Shown here: one piece after another, positions 1-12,438 of the stretch | Layout: every line of letters starts with the position of its first letter | Position numbering within the stretch: the stretch's first letter is position 1 | Source: Grifola frondosa | Lineage: Eukaryota; Basidiomycota; Agaricomycetes; Polyporales; Grifolaceae | Reading direction: 5' to 3' | NCBI GenBank assembly: GCA_001683735.1 | Contig: LUGG01000010.1 | Span: 62,001-126,000 of the forward strand | Length of the DNA stretch: 64,000 nt | Notes under the pieces: model-generated | Databases searched by the model: none | What the model was told of the DNA's origin: nothing | The model's input: only the letters and a program-made list of their open reading frames with translations | Program-made: the position numbers and the translations under genes

Positions 1-1621
1 TTCGAGATGCGCGTCTTTGTCCTCCGGAATGACATCCTTGAATACCCGCTTCTCCGGGGAATCGGCAATATCAACGGTGACGAGCTTGTATTGGGGTGCA
101 TCTTTATTCGTCAGAAGATAAAACTTCGTGCCGTCATTTGCGATGCTATGCATTCGGATTAGTTAAGCATGGACTGTTTCTACTAGCAAAACAAGATATT
201 TACTATTGATAATCGGCGACGAATTCATCGATCACCTTGTTCCACTTCATATTGTCGCCAATCGTGTCTTGCTCTAGATCAGCGACCCACAGAAGATTTT
301 TCTTGAATATACAAATTGTCATCAGTGGTCAACTACTCGACGCGGCCATGGAACTTACGCGCGACGTGTCGCGTCTGACACTCAGGATCGCAAAGCGACC
401 ATCGACTTCTGTCACTTCTGTACCCCACATCCACTCCGGATGCGCTTCGTCCTTGTGCACCAACACGTCCTCGGCTGTCCCAGATGCGCCAGGTTTATAA
501 GCCCGCCTACAAAACATGAGAGGACGCACATTGCTCTGTACCCACCCGGTGATAGTACAGCAGTGCGTTCTTGTCACTCTCTGTTTCTGTCCCGGCGAGA
601 TCTTCCGCCGCGGAGCCGTGAGAAGCACGCGAAGGGAATCGCTATATGCCAGTGTAAGTCAATAGGCGCTAGACATGACTGAACAAGCATTCTAACAGTT
701 GATAGCCGTGCATATCATGTGAAACGAAGTTCTAGAATCATACAAACCTGGTAGAAAAAACCCTTCGAATCGTGCGTCCATGTAATCCCAGAGAACTTGA
801 CGAATCGAATTTCTTCGGAGAGTCGGTGATCATCGTGTGACGTTGGCGCACCATCTACGGACGCAAGAGGGGCGGACGTTGGACGGACATAGACGGTGAA
901 AAAGTCACTTCCCTAAAATAGCGATGGATGAGAAACGCGCACAGGGTGACGAGTGTGGAAATTCTGACAGAACGTGATATGCCGTAGGCAAAATATTCTC
1001 CGGAATGAGAAAAGGCGGCAGTCGCCAACGAGGCAGTTCCATCGTCCGAGAGCAAGTTGGGCTACAAGAGACCAACATCAACGAAAGTTGGGTTTGAAAT
1101 GGTAAACGCTCACATCGAAGAAGACTTCACCACCGGGACCTTGTGTGTCAGAGAAATCAGGGAGCGTTTCATCCTTAGAACGGTAGATAACTATATTATG
1201 ATGAGTTTTTTTGCACAGCAACTCGCCCAATACCACCTACCAGACTGAGCTTGTAGCCCACTGTTGTAATACCAGTACCACCTCCCATCGTCTTTCAATG
1301 AGGGAGCAGAGAACTGAATGATTTTCAATCGGCGAATATCATACAGTCGGTCTGTAAAGAGCACACCTTGGCATAGTCCATGTTCTTTCTGATCTCATCT
1401 TCGAGGCTCTGTTTCTCCGGATTTTTGTTGAGATGCTCCTTGGTGAACTGTTCCTGGGCAGTAGTCCATCGATCTGTCTCCTCCGAGTTGACCTCAAGCC
1501 ACTGATACGGGTCCGCGACGCGAACTTCGCCCTTCGCCTCGCTTTTGTACACGTCTACGTGATCTGAGCGGCGAGCTTGTGGGTATCCGTTAGGAGTCCA
1601 GGGAGTCACTGTTGCAGGCAT
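1..1621 (-). CDS. Prolyl oligopeptidase (S9A), N-terminal part, cut by window edge
   Basis: A cytosolic-type serine peptidase that cleaves after proline in short peptides. Only the N-terminal lid and beta-propeller half is present; the alpha/beta-hydrolase domain with the Ser-Asp-His triad lies beyond base 1. Visible blocks in order are an N-terminal DPYQWLE motif, then [45 protein letters not shown], a [14 protein letters not shown] propeller strand and [11 protein letters not shown]. They are separated by at least six short introns. I chose the start at 1621 (MPATVTPW), which fits the family's length. An in-frame ATG at 1708 would add an Arg/Ser-rich leader of 29 residues that could be a mitochondrial signal. 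No cyclic-peptide precursor gene is seen nearby, so a housekeeping role is the simplest reading (inference). Confidence 0.9.
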
Positions 1622-2024
1622 AATTCTAGATGATACTCTACGATATGGAGTAGCAATGGCACGTCTGATGAAGCTGCGTGGGGTGCGGAGAGATGCCAGG
1701 GAGAGCATGTGCTTTATAAATTGTTGTGGGGTGTCGGCGAATCTATATTGACACAACAATTGAATCAGCGGACTCTCAATAGCGGAAATGAAGCCTGAGT
1801 CACCAATACGCCATCGATGAGCGCCGTGCATAGATGATAGTCAATGGGCAAGCCGAAGATTTGTGCTCCATGCTGGAAGCAAGTATTGAGCGTCTATCTA
1901 ATCTAATCGCATGTTGTCGACTTTTGTGGTGCGACTGGATTGAGGACAGAGTCACTCGACTTACAACGTCCAACACGGACGCACTTCCCCCTCCGCTGAT
2001 TGACAGCAGATAAGCTGGTCTTGA

Positions 2025-3320
2025 ATGGTCCAGCAACCTCCCAGTTTCTTTCCATCGGCTGCTATAGTGCGTCTTCTCCTCCCCATGCGGAACTGACAAG
2101 ACTCATGTCCTGACAGGACCATGCTTTTGCCGGGCTCGGCGCTGGAGTGGTTGCAGTCCTATGCATGCACCCTCTGGATCTTCTCAAGGTCAAATTCCAG
2201 GTAGCAACGGAGAAACCGCAAGGAGGCATTGGAAAGCAAATATGGTCATCGTTGAAGGATATCAAGACGGAGCAAGGCTGGAAAGGCTTATACAGAGGGG
2301 TCGGAGCTAACATTACAGGGAATGCATCCAGCTGGGGGCTTTATTTCCTATTGTAAGCTGATTGATACATCAGTCACAATGTCAGGATGACTGACCGTGC
2401 ATCATTCAGTTATAATATGCTCAAGACCCGGGCGTCAGGTGGTGATCCCAGTTACAAGATGTCTCCTGGATCATATCTCTTGTGTTCTGCGGAAGCAAGT
2501 TCGCATGATCCTAACGCTTTATCCTGTCTGGTATCTCTAACGCCATGTTTGTTCGTAGGCGCAGTTACAGCGATCATGACAAATCCTATATGGGTCGTTA
2601 AAGTACGAATGTTCACTACACAAGCCAACAATCCGTTGGCGTACCGAAGCCTTTGGAGTAATCACTCTTTATTCCTGTCTGTGCAGGTGACGAACTTTCA
2701 CTGACATGACTTGTCAGATGGTTTGTCGTCGATATATCGGCAGGAAGGGATCGTCGGCCTATACCGCGGAACATCACTAGCACTGTTTGGCGTGTCGAAC
2801 GGAGCGTTGCAGTTCATGGCGTACGAAGAAATGAAGCGTTGGGGGTTTGACCGAAAACGCGCGCAATTTGTTGAAGCTGGCAAAGAATTCACTGCTAGCG
2901 ACGATAAACTAGTAGGTCCAAAACAGCTGTTCATCTGTAGCCGAATTGACCTTCTTCATTAGTCAAACACAGCTTATACATTAATGTCGGGTGCCAGTAA
3001 ATTAGGTGCACTTACCCTAACTTATCCATACCAAGTAGTACGATCCCGGATACAAGTCAGTGTCCTCTGGACCCTCGTCTCAACTTGGCTAAACTTTGCA
3101 TTCACAGAATAACGCCACCGCTCATCTATACCCCACCATCCCCTCCTGTATTGCACGGACATTTCGCGAGGAAGGCATGCGCGGCTTCTACCGCGGACTC
3201 GGCACAAATCTCGTGCGCGTGCTCCCGGGCACTTGCGTCACTTTTGTTGTATATGAGAACCTTGCGTGGTTGTTACGCAGAACTGCAGCCCGGCGCGAGA
3301 AGCGCAAAAGTACAAGCTGA
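2025..3320 (+). CDS. FLX1: Mitochondrial FAD/folate-type carrier (SLC25A32/FLX1-like)
   Basis: A six-helix carrier of the inner mitochondrial membrane. All three repeats show the family signature: [20 protein letters not shown] and [10 protein letters not shown], each followed by a GLYRG or GFYRG element. The NPIWVVK form of repeat 2 is characteristic of the FLX1/folate-carrier branch, so FAD or folate is the likely cargo (family knowledge; the substrate itself is not proven). The start is set at the ATG at 2025 ([10 protein letters not shown]). It joins in phase to the exon at 2117 through an intron at 2067-2116 (GTGCGT..CTGACAG). The stop is TGA at 3318-3320. At least five exons are present. 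The 5' end faces the prolyl oligopeptidase gene about 400 bp away. Confidence 0.82.
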
Positions 3321-3816
3321 TAACGGGAGATTTAATGTTTAGGTATATCGTCGAATATTGGACCCTGAGGTACTCAAATTCCTTGAGCGCCTCGCAAACA
3401 CGCTGCTCATAGAGGTGATACGTATGTCGATATCTTGGACTTCAGAAGGTGTTCAAAACCGTGTATATTATGCGTACACATGTTAATTCGCTCCGCGCAG
3501 GACGTGCATTCATATGCGACTGCTATTCGAGGATGCATTCAGTTTGTCATATGTCCATTCCATGCCAAAAGTTTGTCTATAGCTACGTGCCTACGGTAGT
3601 AAACATAAATCGCAGAAGTGATACATTTCTGTAAGTGTTGCATTGTTGAATGAGTGTGGGTATAGTCGGAACAAAAACTCACAGTTGTAACCTACTATGT
3701 CACAACAAGTACTCGAAGATTTTCAAGCTGTCTGGCGATGATACAAATATCCATGTGAAGGCTCCATACAGCACCGCCAATTGGGCATATCGATCGGATA
3801 GATGGTTGATGACTGG
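3321..3816. other. Intergenic, convergent 3' ends
   Basis: About 500 bp between the stops of the FLX1-like carrier and TAD2. It holds the two 3' UTRs. I see no further gene, repeat or RNA in it. Confidence 0.6.
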
Positions 3817-4624
<808 letters not shown>

Positions 4625-4672
4625 CTCAAGACTCAGACAGACTCGGAGGAAAGGATGTCACGCCTGTCTGTT

Positions 4673-4694
4673 TGACGCGTGACATCACGCGTCA
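4673..4694. promoter_or_regulatory. Perfect 22-bp palindrome with two MCB (ACGCGT) cores
   Basis: Arms TGACGCGTGA and TCACGCGTCA are exact reverse complements separated by CA. Each holds ACGCGT, the MluI cell-cycle box bound by MBF in other fungi. The site lies in the 242-bp divergent promoter of TAD2 and RAD16. More CGCG-rich elements follow at about 4765-4795. Function is inferred from motif and position only. Confidence 0.5.
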
Positions 4695-4866
4695 TTTGCG
4701 TGAGCCACCTCGGCATGCGACCGGCCGGCATTCGCCGGCATCTACGCCATAAATAAGGTTTGACCGCGTCTTGTCGCGTTTGTTCGCGTCTCAACAACCA
4801 CAACGTTCTCCTCGCGGACATTTTCTCTACTCCTATATCATTCAGCGTAGTCCTCAAGGTTCAGAC

Positions 4867-7800
4867 ATGCCCGTTACTAGGCAGGGGGCGCGTCGTCAGG
4901 CGTCGTCTGCGTCCACTACGCCTTCCGCAGCCGTATCACCCAGGTTCGGCACGAGGGCCTCTGCTCGGTCGACTCCAAACACGTCCGACGTAGAAGAAGA
5001 AGCACACAAGTCTGTTGCCGTTGTAAAGAGCAGAAGAACTACAAGATCGACCACTAAAAATAATAAGCGCACTTTAGAGAGCGACAGTGAAATAGAGGGG
5101 CAGGCCACGTCAACTTCGAAAAAGGCCGCAAAGAGAAGACTTATTTCGCAAAGTGCTTACGTCGAAATTCATGTTGACAAGGTCAAGGTCACTCCCACGA
5201 TCAGCTTGAGGTATAACTGAGTGTCTATCCAACAGAAAACAGCCAACGCCACAGCTACAACTGCCTCAAAGACGAGGTTAACGACTCGCGCCACAAGGCT
5301 CCGAGTCGCTTTGCCTCCACAGAACGAACAAGATTCTGAAGATAATATCGACGAATCCGACGATAGTGAATCCGAATTCGAATTATCGGACGATGAATCA
5401 CCCCTAGAAGAAATCCAAGAAGACGATCAGGAAGAGAATGGGTTTGGGGACGATCTGGCACAAGAAGGCTTTGACGACGACGAGGTGATGATGGATGCCG
5501 CAATAAAGATGTCGTTGGATGCTGCACGTCTTCAAAGTGACCGTAAGACTGGAGCTTCCAGTGGAGGTGCAGGATCTTCCAAGTCCCACGTCCCTATCAG
5601 CCGTGCGGCAGCTCTCAGGGCTGCTGCTGCGGAACGACGTCTCGCTGCATCACAGAAAGAAATAATCGACGTAGATGCATTCTCGTCGTCCGACGAATTT
5701 CAAGTGGAGGCGCTCGAGTCCGATGACGATTCCGAACCTTTGAGCAAGGGGAAGGGGAAGGGGAAGGCTGTCAATACTAGCAAGCCAATGGTGATGACGC
5801 TTCAGGAATTGCGCAAAAAAGAGAGAGGATCGTCGTAGAAGAGGAGTGAACAACCAGGAGGAGGCAGACATGCGGAAGAAGCTTGGTCGTAAGCTCACTC
5901 ACGTACGTTGCGCTAGCGATTCTCAGAGACTAGCTAATTCTCTTCTGTGTAGTCAGAGAAGACCACGGTCGCATTACACAAACATCATCCTGAACTTCGA
6001 GATGTTTGGGGCGATCTTGAAAGGGATATAGCTGTCGTAGTGCCCAAGAAGGCCCCGCAACCAGTCAATCTGAAAGCGACGTTGTTACCCTTCCAGCAGG
6101 AGAGCTTGTTTTGGATGAAGAAACAAGAACAAGGTCCCTGGAGCGGCGGTATGTTGGCCGTAAGTGTACCGATCTACTTGTTATCGCCCTTTTTACTAAA
6201 GGTCTCCACTTGGCAATCGTCAGGATGAGATGGGGTCAGTCATTTCCTACAGAGTTGGAGCATTTGTGCTAATGCTGATCATTACTTATATTGTCGTCAG
6301 AATGGGGAAAACTATCCAGATGCTCGCTCTCATGGTCTCCGATGCAGGCGCCAAACCAAATTTAGTGGTCGCGTACGTATCTCCATCTGACAAATGGTCT
6401 TGTATATCAAACCTGAATATGTATCCGACTACAGACCCACTGTGGCTATCATGCAATGGCGAAACGAAATACAAGCTCATACAGATTGTTTGAAAGCACA
6501 CGTTTGGCACGGATCTTCAAGGGAATCAAAGATCAAGGAAATCATGAAATACGACGTCGTGAGTTATATTCCATGCGTGTCCGAGAACTTGAGATAACTC
6601 TTCATCGTAGATCCTCACATCTTACGCCGTGCTCGAAAGTTGCTTCCGGAAGCAGCACAGCGGTTTCAAACGGAAGGGCCAGATCGTCAAGGAGAAATCG
6701 CCCCTGCATGCTATCAAGTGGAACCGAGTTATCGTAGGATCATCTTGAATTTCTCTGTCATGCATCTAACGATTGTTGCAATTACCAGCTTGACGAAGCG
6801 CATAATATCAAGGAGCGTGCAACGAACACAGCAAAAGCTGCCTTCGAACTACAGGCAAAGTATCGATGGTGTCTTTCTGGTACTCCGCTTCAAAATCGTG
6901 TTGGGGAACTTTACAGCCTCGTCCGATTTTTGGGCGGCGACCCATTCTCGTACTACTTCTGTGGGCTATATCTATTGCATCGTAGTTTGCCATTGTCGAC
7001 TGAAGTTTTGTTCTAGGCAAGCAATGCGACTGCCGGTCGTTGCATTGGAAGTTCAGTGATAAGCGCAGTTGTGACGGTATGTTTCCATCGGTGAACCTCG
7101 AGCATTTGATTGACACGGTATATAGATTGCGGCCATAGCCCCATGAAGCATGTAGGTTTCCTGATCCCGAAATCCTCCTTCGATTTTGCTCACTATTCCC
7201 TCAGACGTGCTTCTGGAATAATGAGATTCTTACACCAATTCAAAAGAATGGCATGTTGGGTCCAGGCAAAATTGCCTTCAAGAAACTCAAGGTTTTGCTA
7301 GACAGAATGATGCTGCGGCGAACAAAGGTAATCTTCGTCGTCTTACGTCAATCATTGTCCGATGGACATTGACAATGTTCTGCAGATACAAAAGGCCGAT
7401 GATCTTGGTTTACCTCCTCGCACTGTCGTTATACGGAGAGATTACTTCAGTCCAGAGGAGAAAGAGCTTTACCTCTCATTATTCTCGGATGCGAAGCGGC
7501 AGTTCAACACCTATGTTGATTCTGGCACAGTCTTGAATAGTAGGTTTCATTTACACGTTTATGAGCTGAGACTAATGTTCTGTCCTAGATTATTCGAATA
7601 TCTTTAGTTTGTAGGTCGTCAATTTCAACCGCTTGATCGTTGTCTCTTATATAGCCTCTTAGGCTCACTCGTATGCGTCAAATGGCGTGCCACCCCGACT
7701 TGGTCCTGAGGAGTAAGAACAACGCTGGAACTTTCATACAGGACACCGATGGCGAAGCTACCGTTTGCCGACTTTGCAATGACGTAGCGGAAGACGCTAT

Positions 7801-9023
7801 ACAAGCCAAATGCAGACATATCTTCGATCGAGAGTGTATCAAGCAATATCTCAATACCGCCATCGAAGCTACAGTACGCGCAATAGTTACAGTGCATTTC
7901 AGCCCGGAATTAACTCCTTTACTGCTCATTAGCCTGCCTGTCCTGTATGTCATGTGGCATTGACAATTGATCTCGAAGCCCCTGCCCTGGAATTAGAGGA
8001 AAATGCGAAGCCACGTCAAGGAATCCTTGGTCGGCTTGATCTGGACAAATGGCGGTCGTCTTCAAAGATCGAGGCCTTGGTTGAGGAACTATGCAATCTC
8101 AGAAAGCAAGATGCGACCACAAAAAGTCTCGTGTTTAGTCAATTCGTCAACTTTCTTGATCTCATCGCGTTCAGGCTACAGAAGGTCGGTTTCAACGTGA
8201 GCGATTAATTTCAATTGCGGTTTACTGCACCAAATGACCTGCTCTCAGGTTTGTCGTCTGGAGGGAACAATGAGTCCTCAGGCTCGTGATGCCACAATTC
8301 AGCATTTCAGTACGGAGCTTTCTCTTCCAAGGTTGGTTATCAACTGACCTAATCTTTTGTAGTGAACAATGTTCACGTCACTGTATTCCTTGTGAGCTTG
8401 AAAGCGGGAGGTGTGGCTTTAAATCTTACCGAGGCGTCGCGAGTGTACCTCATGGACAGTTGGTGGAACCCAGCGGTATGGTTCTCGTTGTCTTCGTATC
8501 GATATTATCCTGATGTTTCGTGTTATTTAGGTGGAATATCGTGAGTATATACGTTGGGAACCAGCTCTTTATCTCTGACTGGTGGGACTACAGAGGCCAT
8601 GGATCGAATTCATCGGCTCGGCCAGCACCGACCTGTGCAAGCAATCAAGTTAGTCGTCGAAGATAGCATTGAAAGTCGCATCATTCAGGTATCAATTCCA
8701 GCATTATATCCCAGTATGAACTTTACATTAACACGCTGATAGCTACAAGAAAAGAAATCCGCGATGGTTGATGCTACACTTTCCTCCGATGACTCAGTAT
8801 GTCCTGCCATCATCTGTATGATATATCCAGTCTCATGAACTTTTTTAGGCCATGGGCAGGTTGACCCCTGAAGACGTGAGCTTTGTTTTTCATTTGTTTC
8901 AGGCAGTTCACTGATGTCTGTTTTTGGATTGTCCAGCTCGGCTTCCTGTTCAGAGTGAGTCACGTCTCGATCTTGGAATCTGCAAGTATACTGATATACT
9001 GATATTTCTTTGATTAGCTGTGA
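4867..9023 (+). CDS. RAD16: DNA repair helicase RAD16 (SNF2 family with RING finger)
   Basis: Swi2/Snf2 ATPase and putative E3 ligase of global-genome nucleotide excision repair, acting with Rad7 on silent chromatin (family knowledge). An acidic, low-complexity N-terminus comes first. The SNF2 core follows: DEMGMGKTIQ (Walker A, split by two introns), [30 protein letters not shown] CxC..CDDCGHS zinc cluster typical of RAD16 comes next. A C3HC4 RING (CRLCNDV to CPVCH) sits between the two helicase lobes. Motifs IV-VI read [22 protein letters not shown] and DRIHRLGQ. The start is the ATG at 4867; the last exon supplies only the final Leu codon and TGA. The frame breaks once at an A6 run (5815-5820); with five A residues it reads [11 protein letters not shown] and stays open. 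Confidence 0.95.
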
Positions 9024-9476
9024 AACACACAGAACAAGTCATGCATCAGCTAATTATCTTCCTAGTATTCGTTGGGTGGATTTTCTAGTTTGAGTATTTT
9101 AATTCACAACAGTGTTGAGACTTTCTTTCCGTGAATATAACGATACTATCTCTATTCGTAACAATTCACCCTCGTGTCGAAATACCTCCTTCCCTGCGCA
9201 ACGTTCGACAAACCTGCAAATACCGCTCGACAACTCCACGACTTTGACTCCTTGAGGTGCTGTTCTCATAAGCCTGTCACCGGCAGTGCGGGCGGGCATG
9301 TCCCTACCGTCATTCTCTCCACATTCTTATCAAAGCAGCAATCCACTGTACTCTTCTTGCTCCGAGGTCTGCTTCGAAGAAGTTTGTGTAGCCACGTCGA
9401 ACTACAACAACAACAATTGAGGGTAGAAATGTATATATGATCTTCCAAGTCCCTTGAATACATAAAAGACGACCCA
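9024..9476. other. Intergenic, convergent 3' ends
   Basis: 3' flanks of RAD16 and the methyltransferase gene. No further feature seen. Confidence 0.5.
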
Positions 9477-10323
9477 TCAATAAATGCCAGGGAATAGCCT
9501 GTAAGGCGTCCTCTTCGCCCAGTCTTCCCACTCCTGCCCAAATTCCCGTCTCAAAACAATGTCTTCCAACCTGGTCCTCATCGCCGCACTCCCAGGAATG
9601 ACGCTCCAGATCGCTACCCATGCAAGGCCGCATGCGACGCCCCAGAAGCCGCGCCAAAGCCCGAGGGCTTCCCACCACGAACCAGCGCCCAGCTGAATCA
9701 GCACCACGCCGGCTACCGCGGCGATAATACCGGAGTAGCTTGGGTGACGAACGATGGAGTATGGCCCGGAGGTAACGAGCTTGTGGTTGTCATGCAACGC
9801 AAGCTCAAAGGTGAAAAAGCGGCCTAGATGTCGGTAGCATACAAGCCGGAGGAGCGTGCCACCAGCAAGCAGAGCCCAGCCAATCACGGAAGCGCGCGAC
9901 GTGCGAATGCTGGATCCAGATGCGCCTTGAAGTAGAACGTCAAGGACGCGCCGCGAGAGCGGGTGAGACCGATAGTTTTGGGCGACTATGATAGCTGACT
10001 CCGCTATGCAAGTCGCTATCATAATAGTCTGTCGTGAAGAGCACACATGGAGCTTGCTATTGAAGAAACGGTGAAACAGAATAGCTCACTCTGAGGGTTG
10101 GAGGCCCGAAGCGGAAGATGGTTCTGCTTGCTTGCTTCTCCACATTGTCAAATTTGGCTGCCTCAGAATCTTTCGGGGGTGGCTGCGGCGATTTCCCGGA
10201 CTGATCAAAGTGTTATTAGTCAGTGCCAGTGGGTTGATATACGACAAGGAAACCACATACACAATAACTAAAGTATGCTGCAGAGAGCAGGAGTGGTACC
10301 TTCAGGAGAGAGGCTGCGGACAT
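9477..10323 (-). CDS. Isoprenylcysteine carboxyl methyltransferase family protein
   Basis: Integral ER membrane methyltransferase that methyl-esterifies the prenylated C-terminal cysteine of CaaX proteins such as Ras, Rho and fungal mating pheromones (family knowledge). The family core is clear: HKLVTSGPYSIVRHPSYSG, several hydrophobic helices (WALLAGGTLLRLVCYRHLG, FWGVACGLAWVAIWSVIPG) and the C-terminal cofactor/substrate segment RLEDIVLRREFGQEWEDW, ending RLFPGIY. Three exons are seen. The start at 10323 (MSAASLLKVPLLL) opens with a hydrophobic helix; exon 2 is SGKSPQPPPKDSEAAK; exon 3 begins in TIMIATCIAESAIIV. The length of roughly 240 residues is normal. Basidiomycetes carry several paralogues, so I do not assign STE14. 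Confidence 0.88.
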
Positions 10324-11174
10324 AGTGAAATGGGGGAAGACGCTCACGGTTTCCATCGAGCGTACGTTTATATAAATGCATCAGTGATGATTTACCCTTC
10401 CGAACTTCGTTGCGTGGAAGTGCATCATTCGTGTATTCGATAGTCCGGGCCTAGCATGTCCAACGCGACCCATGGTCTCAGATAGCGTCATCAGTTATTT
10501 ATCAACGCCTATACTCCGGAATCTTACGAAAGTTCCTACTACTTTGAATCGTTCGTATCCCAATAATGCTCTTTATGCTCTGTGGGACCCATTGTCAACA
10601 GAAGTGTGATCTGCACTTATCTTCGTCCGACGATAGCACTGGGTCTATTTGGATAAAGTCAGGGCCGTTAGCCGGATGCATGACCATTCGTTAGTGTGAG
10701 AGATTGCAAAGTTGTGAGAACAGCCAACTCAGCGATGCGAACCATGCTCAACGAAGAAGAGGTCCGAAGTGACCCGGCCTGAATGTGGAGATCTTAGAAG
10801 AGAAGAAGCAAAGGTAGTCAAGCCATAAGTAGTGGCAACATGTGCACGCCGCGGATATCTCAATTAAATAAGTATGCCCTGAATGCTTCCCATGGCAAAT
10901 TGCAAGACGTTGCAAGCCGTGTGAATGGTAGTTATCACCCGGCGCTGCTTACGGGTAAGCAGTTCAGCTGGTCGTCTGCGCTACTGATGATACGCAACTT
11001 GAATCCGAGTCTTGGATTTCCGTGCGCGGGCCGTCACGGCGTGGGCGCTAGGGAATGTTTGGCCAGCCAAATATGCGCCCACTGTGACAAAAATGTGACG
11101 TCTTTGCACGTGGTCCGATCGATCCAAAATTTCAGAGCTCGCGGCTCAGGCTCAGGCAGCGCTTGCATTCAACC
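10324..11174. other. Divergent intergenic region
   Basis: About 850 bp between the starts of the methyltransferase (-) and IMP3 (+). It presumably contains both promoters. Open frames here are short and unlike any family I know. No repeat or RNA gene recognised. Confidence 0.5.
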
Positions 11175-12012
11175 ATGGTTCGACAGTTCAAGTATCACGA
11201 ACAGAAGCTTCTCAAGAAAGTTGATTTCCTCAACGTACGTCCTAGTATCCTTCCAGAACCTCCCATCTACAATGTTCTGGTCTTGGGCAGTGGAAGCAAG
11301 ATGCGAACCTCCGAGAAATCAAGGTTATGCGCAGGTATCATATACAGGACCGGGAGGACTATCACAAGTATGTCCGTCCATTGCACTTTTTTTTTTACGT
11401 TTCGGTTGACTCTGGCAATAGATATAACAAACTATGTGGATCCCTGCGCTCTTTCGCACATCGCGTGTCCTTGCTTCCTGCACAGGACCCGTTCCGCTCA
11501 CGTATGGAGGGACAGCTGCTCTCCAAGTTATACGACATGGGCGTATTGAATTCTACAGCTAAGCTCAGTGATATTGAGAACAAGCTCACGGTCGCTGCAT
11601 TCTGCCGCCGGCGCTTGGCAGTCATTATGTGCATGGCGAAGATGGCGGAGACGGTCAGCGCGGTGCGTGGTGTCTTGACGCTTCCATCTGCAGGTGATAC
11701 TGACGTTCTTATGTTACTCGGACTGCAGGCGGTCAAGTTCATTGAGCAGGGACATGTGCGTGTTGGGCCCGATACCATCACTGATCCTGCTTATCTCGTA
11801 ACTCGGTGTGTCGAATTGAGGATTATAATGCTCCACTCAGCTCATTCACTTTCAATGCAGGCATATGGAGGATTTCGTGACTTGGGTTGATACGTCCAAG
11901 CTCAAGAGAACGATTATGCGGTACAACGACGAGGTTAGTTCTTGCGGTTTCTCCCTCTACTTGCAAAAATACTAAAGCCCCTTTCTAGCTCGACGATTTC
12001 GATTTGCTTTGA
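11175..12012 (+). CDS. IMP3: U3 small nucleolar ribonucleoprotein IMP3
   Basis: Nucleolar S4-domain protein of the SSU processome. It binds U3 snoRNA and helps U3 pair with the pre-18S region (family knowledge). The protein begins [20 protein letters not shown], followed after an intron by [19 protein letters not shown], both hallmark IMP3 segments. Next come [37 protein letters not shown] and the S4 RNA-binding motif around [19 protein letters not shown]. The protein ends DELDDFDLL. The stop is TGA at 12010-12012. Five exons of the usual small-intron type give about 185 residues, as expected. No frame break was needed. Confidence 0.95.
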
Positions 12013-12438
12013 GGTCATACAGAGGTTCTGCGGTCGTCGATATTTCGTTTTGGGCATTGAGTTAATCTCACCAAAGAACAACACTCTCATGCTCTAGTAG
12101 CTTGCCCGCCGCTTCTGCTCATGGCAACACCTTGAGCCAAAATTATGGCCATTGGTGAGGCGGGCCGAAATGGCCCACCCGCGTAGCCCCAGTTGGTTGG
12201 CAGGGTAGAGACAGACAGAGGGCTACTAGTGTGGAGGAGTATACATAAGGGAGGGTGGTATGCTGTACTAGGGATATCAGATCTAGAAGTATATGGTGGA
12301 TGGCGAACTATGTACGTGGTATAGATATAACATTCTCTCCTGTTAATAATCAAAATCAAAGTACACATGAGCATAGCAAAACGAGCGGCCAGTTGAGTTC
12401 CAATCGTAGACAAAGAAGGTCGTGAAGGTCGTTACTCG
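12013..12438. other. Intergenic, convergent 3' ends
   Basis: 3' flanks of IMP3 and the kinesin gene. Nothing else recognised. Confidence 0.5.

Noticed and set aside
1621..1708. Upstream in-frame ATG of the prolyl oligopeptidase as the true start
   Set aside because: The leader could be mitochondrial, but cytosolic family members begin near MPATVTPW; kept only as an alternative.
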